Assembly (NCBI GenBank): GCA_028702545.1 | Contig: JAQVOQ010000049.1 | Span: 1 to 6,969, forward strand | Origin: Clostridia bacterium | Lineage (GTDB): Bacteria; Bacillota; Clostridia; Christensenellales; UBA1242 | Direction of reading: 5' to 3' | DNA length: 6,969 nucleotides | In this document: piece after piece, positions 5,602 through 6,969 of the stretch | Layout of the letters: each line of letters opens with the position of its first letter | How positions within the stretch are numbered: the first letter of the stretch is position 1 | Made by a program: the position numbers and the translations under genes | Notes under the pieces: model-generated | Seen by the model: the letters and a program-made list of their open reading frames with translations, nothing else | The model's database searches: none | Told to the model about the DNA's origin: nothing

Positions 5602-6450
5602 CTAATTATAAGAAGCTAAATTTAAAAAGTTGTTAATTGTTCTAACATAATCACCTTGAGTGCCTAAATAAGCAAAAACATAATTGGCTTTATTTACATT
5701 CTCAAAATATTCTTGTAAATTTTCAAAATTGTTATATGCATCAATAAAATTTAAAGCATTAGAATCGTTGCCTTGTGGGTCATTATTAAAAGTTGAAAAT
5801 TTTAATACTATCGCGTTAAGCTCAGTTATAAGCGTATCTGGATTAGCTGTAGCATCTAATTTTTCTGTTATTGCTACTTTTGCAAAATCAAGCTGCACTT
5901 GAAGCAGGGTTTGTTTTAGTCCAACAGGCAAAGTATCATTAAAAGCATATTTAATTACATAACTTTTTAACTCTTCAATAAGCTCAACATAAATTTTAAT
6001 AGTTTCATTATAAGAAATAATAAAATTAGTATGCATACCTGCTTTTGTATCATCATCAACGCCTAAATTATCATTAAAATATAATAAAAGTCTATTTGTT
6101 TCTAAAAAACTCTCTTCGTATTCATTTATTTTGCTGTTTATATTTGTTTGATCCATTTGACTTACATCACTAACAAATAACAAATAACCTTTATAATAGT
6201 TAAAGTTATTGTTAAGAGCATTGTTTACAACTTTATAATAGCCGTTTACAGATGATCCTGAAATATAATCATTGCTCATAATAGTAAGGTTTTCATCAAA
6301 ATCAAGATATTCATCACTATACGCTAGATTAGAAATTTGATTATAGGTGCTAAGTGCAGCATCTGGCGCTATAATAAAATAGTATGCCAAATAGCCAATC
6401 GAAGCTAAAATTAAGGCAGCTACCGTTAATCTAATAATTGTTAATTTCAT
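5602..6450 (-). CDS. Membrane-anchored extracytoplasmic protein of unknown function
   Basis: It encodes 282 residues from ATG 6450. K2 and R7 precede one hydrophobic segment (about 8-28) with no lipobox Cys, so it should be a single-pass anchor or uncleaved signal with the remaining ~250 residues outside. That domain is predicted helical, acidic and Asn/Tyr-rich, contains no Cys, and matches no family I recognise. It is the first gene of an operon with the lipoprotein 15 nt downstream. Both products share size range, composition and topology, although I see no clear sequence similarity between them. The start is ambiguous: AAGGAG (6467-6462) is 11 nt before ATG 6450 but 5 nt before an in-frame TTG at 6456, which would add two residues. 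I prefer ATG. A plausible promoter lies at 6485-6513. Confidence 0.82.
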   Translation of the reverse strand: MKLTIIRLTVAALILASIGYLAYYFIIAPDAALSTYNQISNLAYSDEYLDFDENLTIMSNDYISGSSVNGYYKVVNNALNNNFNYYKGYLLFVSDVSQMDQTNINSKINEYEESFLETNRLLLYFNDNLGVDDDTKAGMHTNFIISYNETIKIYVELIEELKSYVIKYAFNDTLPVGLKQTLLQVQLDFAKVAITEKLDATANPDTLITELNAIVLKFSTFNNDPQGNDSNALNFIDAYNNFENLQEYFENVNKANYVFAYLGTQGDYVRTINNFLNLASYN

Positions 6451-6484
6451 AATCAATTACTCTCCTTAGAAGTTCTTTAATATA

Positions 6485-6513
6485 ATAATAACATTAAACT
6501 TGCAAAAAATCAA
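6485..6513 (-). promoter_or_regulatory. Likely promoter of the secreted-protein operon
   Basis: On the - strand TTGATT (6513-6508) is followed by 17 nt and TATTAT (6490-6485, five of six to TATAAT). The start would be near 6478, leaving a ~28-nt leader with the AAGGAG ribosome site. The region is very AT-rich, so a chance match is possible. Other TA-rich -10-like sequences (around 6530-6541) lack a good -35. Confidence 0.5.
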
Positions 6514-6593
6514 TATCTCTTATAAAAAGATTATATATATATTAAAAAAAATAAAAACTGTTTTTAATGGTACGATTTTATTTAAAAACATAA

Positions 6594-6672
6594 TAAAAAG
6601 CAAAAACCGCACTCAAATGGTGCGGTTATTTTGATATCTAAATAAAACAAAATGGAAAAAATGCTTTATTGC
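6594..6672 (-). ncRNA. Candidate ~80-nt small RNA, or an attenuated leader of the secreted-protein operon
   Basis: A fully consensus promoter (6679-6707) drives leftward transcription, and a strong terminator lies only ~50-80 nt further on. The interval has no coding capacity beyond ATG-CAA-TAA near the 5' end. The predicted RNA could fold as an AATGC/GCATT hairpin at its very start (6675-6661) followed by a U-run, a weaker ATTTTG/CAAAAT pairing, and the terminator stem. If the terminator leaks or is regulated, the same RNA would be the 5' leader of the gene starting at 6450, 145 nt downstream. I cannot match it to a known RNA family. Confidence 0.5.
6595..6627 (-). terminator. Strong intrinsic terminator
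   Basis: AACCGCAC and GTGCGGTT (6605-6612 and 6620-6627) pair perfectly over 8 bp around a 7-nt loop. On the - strand the stem is followed by TTTTTGCTTTTTATT. The + strand tail (ATTTTGAT) is weaker. It ends whatever starts at the consensus promoter 6679-6707. Confidence 0.83.
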
Positions 6673-6678
6673 ATTGTT

Positions 6679-6707
6679 ATTATAATATAGGTTTAACATC
6701 TTGTCAA
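6679..6707 (-). promoter_or_regulatory. Perfect consensus sigma-A promoter
   Basis: On the - strand TTGACA (6707-6702) and TATAAT (6684-6679) are both exact consensus with an exact 17-nt spacer. This is the best promoter in the window. Transcription should start near 6672 and proceed leftward. No gene starts within the next 200 nt before a terminator, which suggests a short RNA product or an attenuated leader. Confidence 0.8.
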
Positions 6708-6793
6708 TACCCATTTTTTAAAGAAATAAAATATTTAATACAAAAAGCATTTATTTTGTTAAAATATGAAATTTTAACTTATACCTTAGTACT

Positions 6794-6840
6794 AAAAAAC
6801 CGCTTGTTAGTTTTAATTAAATTCTAGGCTCGGGCGGTTT
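6794..6840 (-). terminator. Long-loop intrinsic terminator for a transcript entering from the right
   Basis: On the - strand AAACCGC (6840-6834) pairs with GCGGTTT (6803-6797) and the T-run continues to 6794. The 30-nt loop can form an inner imperfect A/T-rich stem. It would stop leftward transcription coming from beyond the window edge. No - strand frame remains open for more than about 17 codons from the edge, so the gene it serves, if any, ends at or beyond the boundary. Confidence 0.55.
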
Positions 6841-6913
6841 GAGTGAGTAAAAGTTTGGCTTTTTATGTGCACAAACCTAACGCTTTCAAAATTAAGTCAA
6901 GGTCGAGGCTCGG

Positions 6914-6938
6914 CTTATCTGACTAGATAGGAGTTTTT
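6914..6938 (+). terminator. Terminator-like hairpin on the + strand
   Basis: CTTATCT (6914-6920) pairs with AGATAGG (6925-6931) around GACT, 7 bp including one G-U. Two bases later comes TTTTT (6934-6938). On the - strand the G-U pair becomes C-A, so the hairpin is better suited to a + strand transcript. It may end a short + strand RNA starting near 6790, or act as an attenuator in the leader of a gene lying to the right. Confidence 0.4.
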
Positions 6939-6969
6939 AATTATTGATATGCAGTATACGCATATTTGC

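Larger units (their letters stand above)
6457..6969. other. Gene-free right-hand region with several transcription signals
   Basis: I support no protein gene here. From left to right it contains the operon promoter (6485-6513), an A/T-only stretch (about 6515-6600), a terminator (6605-6627), a perfect leftward promoter (6679-6707), AT-rich sequence, then from about 6797 a locally GC-richer block with two terminator-like hairpins, two copies of AGGCTCGG (6826-6833, 6906-6913) and a dyad (6947-6965) at the edge. A 27-codon frame from GTG 6843 lacks a ribosome site and looks accidental. An ATG at 6949 is open to the window edge, but its nearest AGGAG is 15 nt away. Confidence 0.6.

Noticed and set aside
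5293..5902. Two + strand open frames opposite the secreted-protein genes
   Set aside because: They are shadow frames in AT-rich DNA. The - strand genes have good starts, a signal peptide or anchor, and operon structure.
2744..6450. Recoding of TGA as Trp, considered because no gene here ends in TGA
   Set aside because: Five stop codons are too few to judge. The Trp codon checked in gltX is TGG, and the genes read normally under the standard bacterial code.
6843..6926. 27-codon + strand frame from GTG (starts SKSLAFYVHKPNAFK)
   Set aside because: It has no ribosome site, begins directly after an in-frame TGA, and ends inside a terminator-like hairpin. Its sequence resembles nothing I know.

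Overview
The window is low-GC (about 30% by eye) and looks like a Bacillota genome, probably Clostridia-like. The reasons are AT-rich coding sequence, strong AGGAG-type ribosome binding sites, intrinsic terminators with U-runs, tRNA genes with encoded CCA, a clostridial-style ~556-residue glutamyl-tRNA synthetase that keeps a ~35-residue N-terminal extension, and an ABC-F protein resembling Bacillus YfmM. The standard code fits: Trp is TGG, and every gene stops at TAA or TAG. I cannot name a species.

Layout from left to right. Positions 1-391 (+) hold the C-terminal 129 residues of a gene that enters from the left. They carry an R-x4-H motif of a HEPN (ApeA-like) domain, so this may be the edge of a defence or other accessory region. 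Positions 392-716 have no gene. They hold a short inverted repeat, four copies of the 10-mer TTGACAGCAG (three extended to TTGACAGCAGTAG), a 14-bp terminator hairpin, and the terminator of the tRNA unit. Positions 717-1076 (-) are a tRNA unit: a TTGACA-N17-TACTAT promoter, tRNA-Ala(TGC), an exact 38-bp copy of the 5' half of tRNA-Ile, an intact tRNA-Ile(GAT), and an intrinsic terminator.

Positions 1095-4414 (-) hold two translation genes, gltX then an ABC-F ATPase, separated by a terminator. The gltX start is best placed at 4414, seven codons inside the longest open frame. Positions 4513-6450 (-) are a two-gene operon for extracytoplasmic proteins I do not recognise: a membrane-anchored protein followed 15 nt later by a lipoprotein, ending in a clean terminator.

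Positions 6457-6969 have no gene I can support but are dense in signals: a promoter for the operon, a fully consensus promoter (TTGACA-N17-TATAAT) that fires into a terminator about 80 nt later (a candidate small RNA or attenuated leader), and a locally GC-richer stretch with two terminator-like hairpins, one per strand, that may be a structured RNA or leader at the right edge.

I did not find a demonstrable new multi-gene system. The observations most worth a second look are the half-tRNA duplication, the candidate short RNA, the unknown secreted-protein pair, and the truncated HEPN gene with its repeat-rich flank.
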